Source: Actinoplanes lutulentus
GTDB taxonomy: Bacteria > Actinomycetota > Actinomycetes > Mycobacteriales > Micromonosporaceae
DNA length: 64,000 bases
Reading direction: 5' to 3'
Assembly (NCBI RefSeq): GCF_003259845.1
Contig: NZ_QLMJ01000010.1
Coordinates: 240,301 to 304,300, forward strand
The position numbers and the translations under genes were made by a program. The notes under the pieces were generated by a model, which worked only from the letters and a program-made list of their open reading frames with translations, was not told the origin of the DNA and ran no database searches. This document shows positions 25,143 to 33,699 of the stretch, in pieces (position 1 is the stretch's first letter; each line of letters opens with the position of its first letter).

Positions 25143-25748
25143 TCAGGAGCCGCAGGCCAGTACGCGGATGCCGACCGGTGCCTCGGTCTGGACCCGGGGG
25201 TTGCAGACGTCGGTGCCGGCGGTGACCAGGGTGAGGGTGCTGCCCTTGCCGGTGGTGACCACGGAGAGGGTCTCGGCGTCCCCGGTGGCCAGCTTGACCG
25301 TGGTGAACGACCAGACGCCGGAGCAGAACGGGCCCTCGTCGACCTTCAACGTGGCGTCCGGAACGGCCGGGTTGCCCTTGAGCAGGGCGAGGATCTGTTT
25401 GCCGGTCGGTTCGCCGGTGCACTTCTTCGCATGCGACAGAGTGGGTGACGGCGTCGGCGAGGTGGTGGTCACCGGCGAGGTCGTCGGAACCGTCGGAACC
25501 GTCGGGACCGTCGCGGTCACCGTGGGATAGGTCGGATACGTCGTCGGAAGTGTCGCGATGGGCGGCGCTGTCGTCGTCGGGTCCAGCGGAACGAACGTGA
25601 CAGGCGGCAACGACGGGATGGCGGCCACGCTGGGGGCGCTGACCACGGGTGCGGGGGCATCCACGGGGGCCGCGGGTGGCGGCGCACCGCAGCCGGCCAT
25701 CAGCAGGAGACCTGCGACCGGGAGAAAACGGCGTGTGCGGGGGGACAC
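25143..25748 (-). CDS. Proline/threonine-rich lipoprotein of unknown function
   Basis: 201 aa from GTG. Signal peptide with lipobox LLMAGC at residues 15-20 predicts lipid anchoring. Residues 21-100 are a Pro/Thr/Val-rich low-complexity linker with repeated TVPTVPT, likely spanning the cell wall. The C-terminal ~90 residues are a small globular domain containing three cysteines (FCSGVWSF, DVCNPRV, LACGS) that could form disulfides. No family recognised. Confidence 0.85.
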   Translation of the reverse strand: MSPRTRRFLPVAGLLLMAGCGAPPPAAPVDAPAPVVSAPSVAAIPSLPPVTFVPLDPTTTAPPIATLPTTYPTYPTVTATVPTVPTVPTTSPVTTTSPTPSPTLSHAKKCTGEPTGKQILALLKGNPAVPDATLKVDEGPFCSGVWSFTTVKLATGDAETLSVVTTGKGSTLTLVTAGTDVCNPRVQTEAPVGIRVLACGS

Positions 25749-25772
25749 CGGCTCATCGTAGGAGCCGGGCGG

Positions 25773-26165
25773 TCATCCGGCGATACGGTGGCCGACCGAA
25801 GTCAGGGTGTTGACCGCCTCGGTGAGGCGTACCGACGGGACCAGCAGGTAATCCGTGTCGTACGTCGAGAAGGTCACGATGTTGACGCGGGCCTCGGCGA
25901 GCGGGCCGACCAGCGAGGCGAGCACGCCGGTCATGGTCAGGTTCAGATCCAGGCCGGTCACGCGCAGACATCGCCACGCCGTGTCGGCGATCGCGTCGGC
26001 CGGAGCCCGGTGCTGGGGACAGATGATCGAGAGCTCGTCGACGCCCCAGGTCACCGAGATCACGCTCTTGTCGTCCGGACCCGTCGTGAGGGAGGCGGGC
26101 AGGGTTGAACCGGCGGGCAACCGGCACACCGCGTACTCACCTGGTAACAGGTCTAGATCCAGCAT
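25773..26165 (-). CDS. ACT domain-containing protein
   Basis: 130 aa. Two ACT-like halves: LPGEYAVCRLPAGS ... WGVDELSIICPQ and LDLNLTMTGVLASLVGPLAEARVNIVTFSTYDTDYLLV, the latter matching the CASTOR/ACT_7 group. Such proteins sense small ligands, often amino acids. No catalytic domain. Standing 25 bp past the lipoprotein gene's 5' end on the same strand; partner unknown. Confidence 0.9.
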   Translation of the reverse strand: MLDLDLLPGEYAVCRLPAGSTLPASLTTGPDDKSVISVTWGVDELSIICPQHRAPADAIADTAWRCLRVTGLDLNLTMTGVLASLVGPLAEARVNIVTFSTYDTDYLLVPSVRLTEAVNTLTSVGHRIAG

Positions 26166-26248
26166 GAGGGCAGACTACGTTGCGGGCGTGTAACGACCAA
26201 TGCCAGTCAGCTGCGGCAAACGCCACACCTTCGAGGACAAAGCGGACG

Positions 26249-26701
26249 TCAGTACCGTACTGGGGATAGGAAGGTCAGCGAACCGGCCACCCGATCACCC
26301 GCCAGCAACGGCGTGGAGACAGCGTCGACGGTCAGCGGAGGGTCGCCCGCCACCCGCAGCAGCCCGCGCGCGAGGCGCTCGCTGCTCACCGCGAGCAGCG
26401 GCGGAATCTTGTCCGCCTCGGGCTCCTCCAGCCGGCCTGCGCCGGCGGTGAAGTCGATCAGCTGCAGTGCGGAGTTCAGCCGCTGGCCCAGCGCCTCGGC
26501 GGGCTTGCCCAGGCCGAGCAGCTCGCTGCATGAGGGTGAGACGGCCAGGATCAGACCGCTGTTGTCGATGACCAGACACGGCTCCTCGGCGATCGCCACC
26601 GCCGCGCTCCAGCGCTCCACGCTGGTGACGAACTCGGCTTCGGCTGGTGTCCGGGCCTGGGGTACGAACGCTCCCGAGAGGGAGAGCTCAACATGCGCCA
26701 C
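26249..26701 (-). CDS. PAS domain-containing protein
   Basis: 150 aa. GTG 26701 is chosen because GGAGG lies ~6 bp upstream; the frame extends to 26752 without support. ACCLVIDNSGLILAVSPSCSELLG-type sequence (PCLVIDNSGLILAVSPSC) is a PAS core, and the final RVAGSLTFLSPVRY finishes the sensor fold. No output domain is present, so it may act as a stand-alone adaptor or sensor module. Confidence 0.8.
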   Translation of the reverse strand: MAHVELSLSGAFVPQARTPAEAEFVTSVERWSAAVAIAEEPCLVIDNSGLILAVSPSCSELLGLGKPAEALGQRLNSALQLIDFTAGAGRLEEPEADKIPPLLAVSSERLARGLLRVAGDPPLTVDAVSTPLLAGDRVAGSLTFLSPVRY

Positions 26702-26793
26702 CCGCTCCTCCTCGTATCCATCGCGGCGACCGCCGGCGCGGCGATCGATCACTCGATCACGGCGCCGGCCGTCGACGACGTCAGGAAGGAACG

Positions 26794-27531
26794 TTACCGG
26801 CGGGTCGGCCGCTTGTCAGCGGCCGTCTGTCCGTTGCTGTACCAACGGTAGTCACCAGCGGGCCGATAGGGCGCATTTGCCCAGGTTCCCGGGTGGTGTG
26901 CCACGGCTGAGAGTTTGCTGGCGGTAGCCGGGGAGATTTTCGCGCCCCCGGCGATCAGCAAGCGGTCAAGCTCCTTGTCGGTGGCGACGAGGCAGTCTTT
27001 CGGTAGACCGTGGACGCTGATGACGCCCGATCCGACGAATGCCAGCACGGCTGTCACCGGCACATTCATCCCGACGGCGGCGGAGAGTGCCTTGGCAGCC
27101 CGGCGTGCGTCCCGGCGAGCCTCCGCGATGTACTGCGGGCGCTTTCCGTTGATCTGCACGACGTCGCCTGCGATCAGGACGCGGGACCGGCCGTGGTCGG
27201 CGACGGTGACCGCATAGACACCGCCGGGACCGATGGCGAGGAAACCGGCGCGCTCGTCGGCGGGATCGGGCTCGGCGTACGCCTGCATGACGTCCGTGCG
27301 AGGCCAGTCGACGATGTGCCAGTTGGGCCCGAGACGGTCGAGTCGCGTCAGCGCGCGAGCTCCGGCTGCCTCGAGACGCCGTGCGTCGCGGTCGGCGCGA
27401 CGACGCCGCGCCCACTCGGCGGGCGTGAGACGAGGAGGCTCCAGGGCGGATGGCCCCGGATGGTGTTGGTCAGAGGGCGTGAGTGCCCTGGTCGGGACGG
27501 GAAGAGCGGGGCGGGCGGGGAAGACAGTCAC
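26794..27531 (-). CDS. NERD-like (nuclease-related) domain protein
   Basis: 245 aa. GTG 27531 has GGAGG five bases upstream, so the TTG 27546 start is rejected. A basic, Ala/Arg-rich helical N-terminus precedes GAGARALTRLDRLGPNWHIVDWP and FLAIGPGGVYAVTVADHGRSRVLI, resembling the NERD fold. Most of the family is linked to DNA processing or signalling, but the catalytic signature here is weak. Upstream ~290 bp hold no confident gene. Confidence 0.78.
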   Translation of the reverse strand: MTVFPARPALPVPTRALTPSDQHHPGPSALEPPRLTPAEWARRRRADRDARRLEAAGARALTRLDRLGPNWHIVDWPRTDVMQAYAEPDPADERAGFLAIGPGGVYAVTVADHGRSRVLIAGDVVQINGKRPQYIAEARRDARRAAKALSAAVGMNVPVTAVLAFVGSGVISVHGLPKDCLVATDKELDRLLIAGGAKISPATASKLSAVAHHPGTWANAPYRPAGDYRWYSNGQTAADKRPTRR

Positions 27532-27818
27532 TGCGACCTCCGGCAAAAGGTCAGTTGGGCTCTCTTTTCCAACTACCGTACGTGCTCGTGTGCCTACGGA
27601 ACAGGTCTGGAGAGTGGAAAGAAAGGTGAAGGACTATGGATGAATGCCGCATTCACGGACAACATCTTCTTTCGGATGGTGCATGTGTACGCCTGAGTGC
27701 CGCAGTCTCGTCGCACCCTGACAAGTTATCGCCACCGTCCGTGGGATGCATGGTCGTCCCAAGATCTAGTCAGAACGTCACGACCTGATCGCACTCGGTA
27801 CCCGCTAACGTCGGCGAT

Positions 27819-29015
27819 GTGTACGTCGACAGTGAAGTGAGCACCCTGCGCACCGTCCTGCTGCACCGGCCCGGCGCTGAGCTGGCCCGGCTGACGCCAC
27901 GTAACAACGACTCCCTGCTCTTCGACGCTATTCCGTGGGTCGGCAGGGCCCAAGAGGAACACGACTCGTTTGCCGAGGCCTTACGGTCCCGCGGCGTCGA
28001 GGTGCTGTATCTCGAAACGTTGCTGACCGAAACCCTCGCCGTGGAGCAGGCCCGCGAGGAGCTGACCGCGGGAGTGCTGGCCGATCCACGCCTCGGCGAC
28101 TCGTTGCGGGCGGTCGTCACGTCGTACCTTCGCGATCTGGAACCGGCGCGCCTGGCCGGTGTCCTGATGGCGGGCCTGGCGCACGAGGAGATCAAGCCCG
28201 GCGCCGGCGGCCTGGTCTACGAAATGATGGACCGGTACGACTTCGTGATCGACCCCCTGCCGAACCTGCTCTTCACCCGCGACTCGTCGGTCTGGGTGGG
28301 CGACCGGGTCGCGGTCACCAGCCTGGCCATGCCGGCCCGCCGCCGGGAGACCACGCTGACCCAGGCGATCTACCGCTATCACCCGCGCTTCGCCACGGCG
28401 CCACTGCTGTACGACCCGGCGCTGGAACACGTCGAGGGCGGCGACGTGCTGGTCCTGGCGCCCGGGGTGCTCGCGATCGGCGTCGGCGAGCGCACCACAC
28501 CGGCCGGCGCCGAACGTCTCGCCCGCCGCGTGCTGTCCGCCGGCCTCGCGCACACCGTGCTGGCCGTGCCGATCGCCCAGGAACGCGCCACGATGCACCT
28601 CGACACCGTCTGCACGATGGTCGACGTCGACGCCGTGGTGATGTACCCCAACGTCGCCGGCTCGCTGGTGGCCTGGACCGTGACCGCCGGGCTCGACGAC
28701 GAGCTGTTGGTCCGCGCGCCACGCCCGTTCCTGGAGGCGGCCGCCGAGGCGATGGGCATCGACCACCTGCGGGTGATCGACACCGGACTCGACCCGGTGA
28801 CCGCCGAGCGGGAGCAGTGGGACGACGGGAACAACACGCTGGCGCTCGCCCCTCGGCTCTGCGTCGCTTACGAGCGCAACGTGGAGACGAACGCCCAGCT
28901 GGAACGCGCCGGGATCGAAGTGATCCGGATCAGCGGTTCCGAGCTGGGCAGCGGCCGGGGCGGCCCGAGGTGCATGAGCTGCCCGATTACGCGTGATCCG
29001 CTAACTAGCCGATAA
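27819..29015 (+). CDS. arcA: Arginine deiminase
   Basis: 398 aa. Hydrolyses arginine to citrulline and ammonia. FTRDSSVWVGD, EGGDVLVL, HLDTVCTMVD (catalytic His) and RGGPRCMSCPITRDPL (catalytic Cys close to the C-terminus) are intact. GTG start with no clear Shine-Dalgarno, possibly leaderless. No arcB or arcC follows; the next gene is convergent 5 bp away. So citrulline would be used elsewhere, for example in arginine recycling. Confidence 0.96.
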   Translation: MYVDSEVSTLRTVLLHRPGAELARLTPRNNDSLLFDAIPWVGRAQEEHDSFAEALRSRGVEVLYLETLLTETLAVEQAREELTAGVLADPRLGDSLRAVVTSYLRDLEPARLAGVLMAGLAHEEIKPGAGGLVYEMMDRYDFVIDPLPNLLFTRDSSVWVGDRVAVTSLAMPARRRETTLTQAIYRYHPRFATAPLLYDPALEHVEGGDVLVLAPGVLAIGVGERTTPAGAERLARRVLSAGLAHTVLAVPIAQERATMHLDTVCTMVDVDAVVMYPNVAGSLVAWTVTAGLDDELLVRAPRPFLEAAAEAMGIDHLRVIDTGLDPVTAEREQWDDGNNTLALAPRLCVAYERNVETNAQLERAGIEVIRISGSELGSGRGGPRCMSCPITRDPLTSR

Positions 29016-29019
29016 CGGG

Positions 29020-29895
29020 TCAGCGGAGGGTGAGCTGGCGGCCGATCAGGCCCTGCTTGGCGCGGCGGGCGGCCGCGTCGAGGGGCTCGTTGACCGCGAG
29101 GGTGTCGGCGTACCGCTTGGCGAAATCGGCCAGCGGGGCCTCGAAGTCGGTGCCGTCCGGCTCGCCGGGGACGTCCCAGACCGGGACGAGCACGCCGTGG
29201 GCGCGGAACATGCCGGCGAACTTGGTGTTCTCGCCGAGCAGGAGCTCGCCCGCGGCGGAGAGCCGGGCCAGCGCGTCCAGAGCCTGGTCCTCGGCCTCCG
29301 GGAGCACCCAGCGGATGTGGCTCTTCTCCGGGGCGACCCGGCACCAGTACGCGGCCTTCGCGGCGGCGAGCCGGATTGTCGGGTAGATGGAGGCGTTCGC
29401 CCGCTCCAGGGACGCCCGCACGTTGGAGTCCTGGATCTGGTCGGCGTCCAGCCAGTACTCGAAGCCGTCGTGCATGGTGATGTCGAGCGGGCCGTCGACC
29501 AGGAGGTCCTGCAGGCGCGGGCCCTCGCCGGGCAGCGCCGGGACGGCGACCGTGTCACCGGGCTTGGTCTGCAGCGCGCTGAGGATCGCCACGGCCAGGT
29601 CGCGGGAGACGTCACCGGACTGGACGTGCCGCTGAAGACCGATGAAGACGCGGCCGTCGGCCCGGGTCATCGCCGGCCAGGCCATCGGCAGCACGGTGGA
29701 GAGGGTGACCGGGCGGTCGCCGAACTCCTCGACGACCTCGGGCTTGAGGGTCAGCGGCGCGGAGGCCGCGGGGACCAGCTCGCGCAGCGCGACCCACTCC
29801 GGCTCATCGGCCAGGCCCTCGAAGGGGCGGGCGACGAAAATGTCGCGCAGCTTGGTCTTCGGGGCGGTTTCGCGGGACTTACGACGCTTGCTCAC
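29020..29895 (-). CDS. DUF5926 family protein
   Basis: 291 aa. Basic N-terminus (SKRRKSRETAPKTKLRDIFVARPF) then a long helical/beta domain with DGFEYWLDADQIQDSNVRASL and SHIRWVLPEAEDQALDALARL. The family is conserved in actinobacteria with no defined role. GTG start. Convergent with arcA, separated by only 4 bp, so transcripts must overlap. Confidence 0.88.
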   Translation of the reverse strand: MSKRRKSRETAPKTKLRDIFVARPFEGLADEPEWVALRELVPAASAPLTLKPEVVEEFGDRPVTLSTVLPMAWPAMTRADGRVFIGLQRHVQSGDVSRDLAVAILSALQTKPGDTVAVPALPGEGPRLQDLLVDGPLDITMHDGFEYWLDADQIQDSNVRASLERANASIYPTIRLAAAKAAYWCRVAPEKSHIRWVLPEAEDQALDALARLSAAGELLLGENTKFAGMFRAHGVLVPVWDVPGEPDGTDFEAPLADFAKRYADTLAVNEPLDAAARRAKQGLIGRQLTLR

Positions 29896-29967
29896 GAGGA
29901 AACAGCGTAAGCGGTTGTTCCTCGGAACCCGTGACGTGGGCCACCCCGTGTCCGGAAATGGGAGGAT

Positions 29968-31146
29968 TCAGGCACGCGGAAGGCGTACTTCGGCGACCGT
30001 GCCACCGCTGTCCCTCGGGCGTAGCGAGACCCAGCCGTTCTGGCGCTCTATCAACCGGCGGACCAGGTAGAGGCCGAGCCCGGCGCCGGGCTGGCGGCCG
30101 TTGTCGCCGGCCCGCCAGTAACGCTCGAAGGCACGCTCCACGTTTTCCGGTGCGATGCCGACGCCCTGGTCGGAGACCCGGAACCGCAGCGTGTCGTCGT
30201 CGGTGCCGGCACAGACCTCGATCGGGGTGTCCGGTTCCGAGTTCCGCTCGGCGTTGGTGGCCAGTTCGGTGAGGATCGTGGTGATGGAGTCGCGGTTCCC
30301 GTACGCCTTCGGCAGGCCGGGCGGCAGGTCGCCGAAGCGGATCCGTCCCCGCAGGGCGCCGGGCAGCTCGCCGGCCGCCGCACGCAACGCCTCGGCCAGG
30401 TCGAACGGGCCGGCCGCTGACGTGCCGACCGAGCCGTCGTCGGTGGTGGCCGAAAGGAGACGGTCCAGCAGACGGGCCAGCTCGCCGGCACGGGTGCCGA
30501 TGACCCGGACGGCCTCCCTGCGCCCCGCCTCACCGAGGGTCTCCCAGTGGTTGGTGAGGGTGTCCGCGTACCCCTTGATGACCGTGACCGGCGTCCGCAA
30601 CTCGTGGCTGGTGACCGCGACCCAGAGGTCCCGGTCCTCCTGGCGCAGGGCCTGCTCGGGCGCCGGCTCCGGGTGCACCGGGAGCCCGGCCTGCCGCCCG
30701 TAGAGACGGCCCAGGTGGCCGGCGATGAGCTCCATGACGGCGTGGTGCTCGGGGCCCGGGTCGTCGTCATCGCCGAAGTAGACGTGCAGGGAGCCGACCA
30801 CGATGCGGTTCATCTCGCAGCGGGCGCCGAGCATGTGGCGCAGCTCCCCGCCCTCGATCTTGCCGGCGAACGCGCTGTTCACCGAGTCGAGAGGCAGCAC
30901 CGCCGGGTTGCCGGGCCGCTCCACGCGGCGGCCGAGCGCCGGCTCGCAGACCCCGGTGGCCGAGATGATCCGGGCGTGGCCCGTCGCGTATTCCGCGAAG
31001 CCCGCGCCGCGTGCCCCGAGCACGTCCTGCGCGAGCCGGACGAACTGCTGGAGCACGGACAGACCCGGCTCACCCGCGTTGACGCGGTCGAGCGCCGCGA
31101 TCTGACCCCGGGTCAGTGTCACGTAGTCGGGACGGCGGTCCGGCAT
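29968..31146 (-). CDS. Cytoplasmic GAF-like sensor histidine kinase
   Basis: 392 aa with no membrane span. N-terminal ~150 residues form a GAF-like sensor (VLGARGAGFAEYATGHARII, MNRIVVGSLHVYFGD). HisKA follows with SHELRTPVTVIKGYADTL (phospho-His near residue 181), then HATPase_c with NAERNSEPDTP, VSDQGVGIAPENVE and GAGLGLYLV. No response regulator is adjacent, so it is an orphan kinase in this window. Confidence 0.9.
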   Translation of the reverse strand: MPDRRPDYVTLTRGQIAALDRVNAGEPGLSVLQQFVRLAQDVLGARGAGFAEYATGHARIISATGVCEPALGRRVERPGNPAVLPLDSVNSAFAGKIEGGELRHMLGARCEMNRIVVGSLHVYFGDDDDPGPEHHAVMELIAGHLGRLYGRQAGLPVHPEPAPEQALRQEDRDLWVAVTSHELRTPVTVIKGYADTLTNHWETLGEAGRREAVRVIGTRAGELARLLDRLLSATTDDGSVGTSAAGPFDLAEALRAAAGELPGALRGRIRFGDLPPGLPKAYGNRDSITTILTELATNAERNSEPDTPIEVCAGTDDDTLRFRVSDQGVGIAPENVERAFERYWRAGDNGRQPGAGLGLYLVRRLIERQNGWVSLRPRDSGGTVAEVRLPRA

Positions 31147-31230
31147 GTCTGCGAGTCTGCCTCGCCCGCCGGGTTTTGGGCAGATGAACCTAAGCGGATC
31201 CTGCAGCTGGTGGCCGTTGAGTGTCGCAGG

Positions 31231-32025
31231 TCACACTCCACCGAGTTGGTCCAGCACGAACCGTGGACGATCGGTGATCACACCATCGACCCGGTGTGCC
31301 AGGACGAGTTCGAGATCCGCTGGTTCGTTCACGGTCCAGACGTATGTCTGGTGTCCGGCCGCGCGGATCGCCGGCAGCAGCCCGGGCCGTGCCCGGATCA
31401 CTTCGACGCCGGGTCCGGCGGCGTGCGCGCCGAACGGCAGCCGTCCGCGGCCGAGGCCGGGCGGGACGAACTCCATGAGGAAGACCCGCGGCACACCGGG
31501 CGCCTGCGCCCGGATGCGCCGCAGTGCCAGCGCCGCGAAGGACATCACGGTGACCTGTACGAGGTCGTCCGGCTTCGGATCGGCGAGTCCGTAGTGACGG
31601 AGCATCCGCACGAGCCGGCGCTCCACCTCGGCGCCGTACCGGGACGGGTGTTTCGTCTCGATCAGCAGGCGGACCCGGCGGCCGGAGGAGAGCAGCGCCT
31701 CCAGCAGCCGTTCCAGGGTGAGCAGCCGGGACAGGACCGGCAGCTCCTCCTCGGCGGGGTACCCGGGGTGCCAGGAGCCGAAGTTCAGCGTCTCCAGGTC
31801 GGCGAGGGTCTTGGCGCTGACCCGTCCCCGGCCGTTGCTGGTCCGTTCCAGGCGCCCGTCGTGCACGCAGACCAGATGGCCGTCACGGGTCAGGCGAACA
31901 TCGCACTCAAGGCCGTCCGCGCCTTCTTCCAGCGCGCGCAGGTACGCCCCGAGCGTGTGCTCGGGCAGTGCGTCCGCTCCGCCACGATGGGCGAAGACGA
32001 GCGGACGGTAGTTTTCGGCGGGCAT
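31231..32025 (-). CDS. Glycerophosphodiester phosphodiesterase
   Basis: 264 aa TIM-barrel GDPD. FAHRGGADALPEHTLGAY and GLECDVRLTRDGHLVCVHD contain the catalytic His pair and metal ligands. No signal peptide, so cytoplasmic. Cleaves glycerophosphodiesters to glycerol-3-phosphate and an alcohol. It lies 13 bp upstream-to-downstream with a rhodanese gene on the same strand. Confidence 0.94.
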   Translation of the reverse strand: MPAENYRPLVFAHRGGADALPEHTLGAYLRALEEGADGLECDVRLTRDGHLVCVHDGRLERTSNGRGRVSAKTLADLETLNFGSWHPGYPAEEELPVLSRLLTLERLLEALLSSGRRVRLLIETKHPSRYGAEVERRLVRMLRHYGLADPKPDDLVQVTVMSFAALALRRIRAQAPGVPRVFLMEFVPPGLGRGRLPFGAHAAGPGVEVIRARPGLLPAIRAAGHQTYVWTVNEPADLELVLAHRVDGVITDRPRFVLDQLGGV

Positions 32026-32038
32026 GTCCCTGGGACTT

Positions 32039-32374
32039 TCAGATCACGCGGGCCGGCTGTCCGTCCTCACTCACTACATCGCGCCCGGCAGCGGCCCAGG
32101 CCTGCATGCCGCCGTCGAGGTTGCGGAGGTTGTCCCACCCTTGGTTGATCAGATAGGCGACGACCTGACCGGAGCGTCCACCGGCCCGGCAGACCACCAC
32201 CACGTCGCCATCCGTCGGTACCTCGGCCATCCGGGCCGGGACCTCCATCATCGGCAGGTGGTGGGCGCCGGGCGCGTGCCCGGCGGTCCACTCGTCGGGT
32301 TCGCGAACGTCGAGAAGGAAGGCGCCGGGCTCAACCTCGTCAGAGGTGATGCTGGGTACGTGTGGTCCGAACAC
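32039..32374 (-). CDS. Rhodanese-like single-domain protein
   Basis: 111 aa. FLLDVREPDEWTAGHAPGAHHL and the active-site loop VCRAGGRSGQV (catalytic Cys) define a sulfurtransferase that transfers sulfur via a persulfide. GTG start. Same strand as the GDPD (13 bp gap) and the LCP gene (17 bp gap), so possibly in one transcript. Confidence 0.93.
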   Translation of the reverse strand: MFGPHVPSITSDEVEPGAFLLDVREPDEWTAGHAPGAHHLPMMEVPARMAEVPTDGDVVVVCRAGGRSGQVVAYLINQGWDNLRNLDGGMQAWAAAGRDVVSEDGQPARVI

Positions 32375-32391
32375 GGGAACAGATTACGACG

Positions 32392-33585
32392 TCACTTCTC
32401 GGTTGCGACGACGTCCGGGTTGTCGAGTACGAACTCGGCCAGCTTGTCCTCTTTGACCGCCTGGAACATGGCCTTGCTCGTGTCGTTGAAGACCTCGCGG
32501 CCGTTGCCGTTGCCGGAGAAGGTCCCGTCGTTCGTCCGGAGCAGCACCATGTCGTTCGCCGCGACGCCGGAGAGCCCCAGGACGAAGTCGGTGAGCTGGA
32601 TGTCGCCGATGTCCAGGACGAGCGCCTCGCCCGCCGACTTGATGATCGAGCTGATCTTGAGCGGGTTGGTGAGGGTGCCGCTGCTGGACGCCTTCTTCGC
32701 CATCGCCTTGATCAGCTGCTGCTGGTGGCGCTGGCGGTCGTAGTCACCGTTCTTGAGGCCGTAGCGCTGGCGGGCGTAATCAAGCGCCTCCCAGCCCTCC
32801 ATCTCCTTGCAGCCGACCTCGTGCACGACGTCCTTCATCGGCTTGCCGGACTTGCGGGCCTCGGCCAGCCACATCGGCTCGCCGCCGACCAGCTTCATGT
32901 GTTTCGAGGTGACCTGCTGGTCGACGCACATCTTGACGCCGCCGAGCTCGTCGATGACCTGCTTGAAGCCGCCGAAGTTGATGATGCCGGCGCCGTCGAA
33001 GCTGATCCCGGTCTCGGCTTTCAGGGTCTTCGAGAGCAGCTGGGCGCCGCCGGTCCAGCCGCCGCCGTTCTGTGCGCCGAAGAAGAACGCCTCGGTCGCC
33101 TTGACCGTGCCGCCGGAGTATTTGCTCGGCGCGAACGCCGGGGCGGTGACCTCGGTGTCGCGCGGGATCGAGATCAGGTACGCCTGGTCGTGGCTGGCCG
33201 GGATGTGCAGCACGATGATCGTGTCGGACCGCAGCTCGTCGGCGGCCCACCGCTCCCGGGCGTCCACGCCCATCAGCAGCATGTCGATCGGGCCCTCGAG
33301 GGTGGCGCCGCCGCCCTCCGCCTCGGTCTTTTTCGCGTCGCCGGTCAGGTTCTCCAGCGCGATGCTGTCGGTCGTCTTGCTGATCATGACCTTGCCGCCG
33401 ACCAGCCCGCCCGCGCTCGCCACCAGCAGTACGACGCCGACCGATGTGGTGATCCGGGCCCAGAGCGGCGAGCGAACCTTTTTCGCCTTGCGGGACCGGA
33501 TCTCCCGTGGCCCGTCAGGCGCGTCGGGGTCGAGCAGAGAGGCAAGATCCGATGACGGCGTCGGACGGTCGGCCGTGACGGTCAT
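32392..33585 (-). CDS. LCP-family (LytR-CpsA-Psr) cell-wall glycopolymer ligase
   Basis: 397 aa. One N-terminal membrane anchor (RITTSVGVVLLVASAGGLVGG, residues ~43-63), then the extracytoplasmic LCP domain: LLMGVDARERW, RSDTIIVLHIPASHDQAYLISIPRD-type core and DYARQRYGLKNGDYDRQRHQQ with the catalytic arginines. Transfers undecaprenyl-linked polymers to peptidoglycan. ATG 33585 is set by GGAG six bases upstream. A second LCP gene lies 114 bp upstream. Confidence 0.93.
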   Translation of the reverse strand: MTVTADRPTPSSDLASLLDPDAPDGPREIRSRKAKKVRSPLWARITTSVGVVLLVASAGGLVGGKVMISKTTDSIALENLTGDAKKTEAEGGGATLEGPIDMLLMGVDARERWAADELRSDTIIVLHIPASHDQAYLISIPRDTEVTAPAFAPSKYSGGTVKATEAFFFGAQNGGGWTGGAQLLSKTLKAETGISFDGAGIINFGGFKQVIDELGGVKMCVDQQVTSKHMKLVGGEPMWLAEARKSGKPMKDVVHEVGCKEMEGWEALDYARQRYGLKNGDYDRQRHQQQLIKAMAKKASSSGTLTNPLKISSIIKSAGEALVLDIGDIQLTDFVLGLSGVAANDMVLLRTNDGTFSGNGNGREVFNDTSKAMFQAVKEDKLAEFVLDNPDVVATEK

Positions 33586-33699
33586 GCAGCTCTCCAAGGG
33601 GGTGGGAGGAGGGGCTGCATAACCTTACGGACACCCTGCGTACAACTGAAGATCTAGCAAGTTTCAATCTGAAGAAGCCGTCCCACCTGCGGCCGGATG

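Noticed and set aside
27636..27788. 50-codon frame beginning MDECRIHGQHLL with AAGG upstream
   Set aside because: Cys/His pattern hints at a small zinc protein but it lacks the second cysteine pair and no family is recognised. Kept only as a note.
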